Below, in pieces: positions 12,468-12,720 of a stretch of DNA of 12,720 nucleotides. The notes beneath the pieces were generated by a model. It was not told the origin of the DNA and ran no database searches. It saw nothing but the letters and a program-made list of their open reading frames with translations. The stretch comes from UBA4572 sp049965515. GTDB taxonomy: Bacteria; Nitrospirota; Leptospirillia; Leptospirillales; Leptospirillaceae. The stretch's first letter is position 1, and each line of letters starts with the position of its first letter. Where the stretch lies: contig JBMFWG010000050.1 in the NCBI GenBank assembly GCA_049965515.1, positions 1-12,720 on the forward strand, given 5' to 3'. Position numbers and translations under genes: made by a program.

Positions 12468-12720
12468 GCTGGTTGGCATAGGCGAGGCTGCGAAAGCGTT
12501 GGGAGTGTCCATCACGACCCTGCGGCGATGGGAAGCGGAAGGTCGTCTCATCGCCGAACATACCCCTGGCGGTCATCGCCGCTACGATTTGGCGAAGTTG
12601 CGCCCCGAGTGGTTTCGTGCTGCCGACATGGCGAATCGGCGCACGATTGCGTATGCCCGCGTCTTGAGCCACGACCAGAAGGATTGTGCTGATTCAGCGA
12701 AATTGGCACTTTTCCGATTT
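12460..12720 (+). CDS. tnpA: IS607-type serine recombinase TnpA, N-terminal part, probably inactive
   Basis: The frame opens at ATG 12460 and runs off the window end after 87 codons. Residues 3-47 are a MerR-type helix-turn-helix (IGEAAKALGVSITTLRRWEA, then TPGGHRRY), the hallmark of IS607 TnpA. Residues 62-75 begin the serine recombinase domain: RTIAYARVLSHDQK. In the family this reads YARVSSHDQK, the first Ser being the nucleophile; here that codon is TTG (Leu) instead of a Ser codon, one base from TCG. After Asp75 the usual DLxRQ continuation is missing and the translation (CADSAKLALF) is unlike the family. This fits both loss of the catalytic residue and interruption at 12685 by another element. 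The MerR-like part may still bind DNA. Codon use (CAT, CCT, GAT, CGT) is more mixed than in neighbouring genes, as expected for an acquired element. Confidence 0.82.
   Translation, partial: MDRLVGIGEAAKALGVSITTLRRWEAEGRLIAEHTPGGHRRYDLAKLRPEWFRAADMANRRTIAYARVLSHDQKDCADSAKLALFRF
12685..12720. mobile_element. Probable terminus of a second IS21-type element inside tnpA
   Basis: Beginning at 12685 the sequence reads TGTGCTGATTC and, 16 bases after the TGT, TGGCACTTTTCCGATTT. This matches in order and spacing the sequence found in opposite orientation at 105 to 69. The start coincides with the codon at which the recombinase translation stops resembling its family, as expected for an insertion. The body of the element would lie right of the window. 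Confidence 0.38.

Larger units (their letters stand above)
12400..12684 (+). mobile_element. Left part of an IS607-type element, interrupted
   Basis: The AT-rich leader plus a MerR-like/serine recombinase gene identify an IS607-type element. The left boundary (about 12400) is set only by the base-composition shift. The part after 12684 no longer reads like the recombinase and instead looks like another element's end, so this copy appears interrupted. The tnpB gene usual in IS607 elements, if present, would be outside the window. Confidence 0.5.

Noticed and set aside
12701..12717. TGGCAC followed by TTTTCCGAT as a sigma-54 promoter
   Set aside because: The -24 half fits but the -12 half is CGAT instead of TTGC, and the motif matches the IS-end pattern seen also at 69-86.
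1..12720. CRISPR array, rRNA, toxin-antitoxin or defence operon
   Set aside because: No regularly spaced repeats, no rRNA-like sequence and no protein of such systems were seen on either strand.

Overview
The window is GC-rich apart from a short AT-rich patch at 12,400-12,460. It carries a compact set of Gram-negative chromosomal genes: an outer-membrane assembly lipoprotein (BamD), an AsmA-like protein, an NtrY/NtrX two-component pair, a KAS III-like enzyme, a phosphate-binding protein and a MarC-family membrane protein. BamD, PstS and lipoprotein signals show a diderm bacterium. The mix (NtrYX with a DUF1844 protein, GC-rich codons, IS elements) would suit a Nitrospirota/Leptospirillum-like or deltaproteobacterial-grade organism, but this is a weak inference from style, not a marker gene.

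Layout. 1-105: probable outer end of an IS21-type element lying mostly left of the window. 106-436: non-coding, with an AT-rich patch and a hairpin. 437-544: a possible 35-residue membrane peptide (+). 570-596: a hairpin between it and the converging leftward block. 682-4957 (-): five genes in transcription order bamD, a short Met8/CysG-N-like protein, a two-helix membrane protein, orphan pstS and an APC permease, with overlaps or short gaps. 4990-5997 (+): KAS III-like enzyme, start almost touching that of bamD. 6037-11642 (-): a tight four-gene operon in the order DUF1844 protein, AsmA-like protein, NtrY-type histidine kinase, NtrX-type sigma-54 activator; every junction overlaps or has a 4-base gap. 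11679-12284 (+): MarC-family protein, divergent from the operon with only 36 bases between starts. 12285-12459: intergenic, turning AT-rich. 12460-12720 (+): N-terminal part of an IS607-type serine recombinase that looks broken, followed from 12685 by what looks like the end of a second IS21-type element.

How the genes may work together. The NtrY kinase would sense an envelope or redox signal and phosphorylate NtrX, which activates sigma-54 promoters. Co-translation with an AsmA-like periplasmic protein suggests an envelope theme, in line with bamD nearby, but no target promoter is visible here. No clear new defence or mobile system is present. The points most worth following are the nested IS structure at the right end, the internally duplicated DUF1844 protein in the ntrYX operon, and a Met8-like protein lacking the residues expected for siroheme synthesis.
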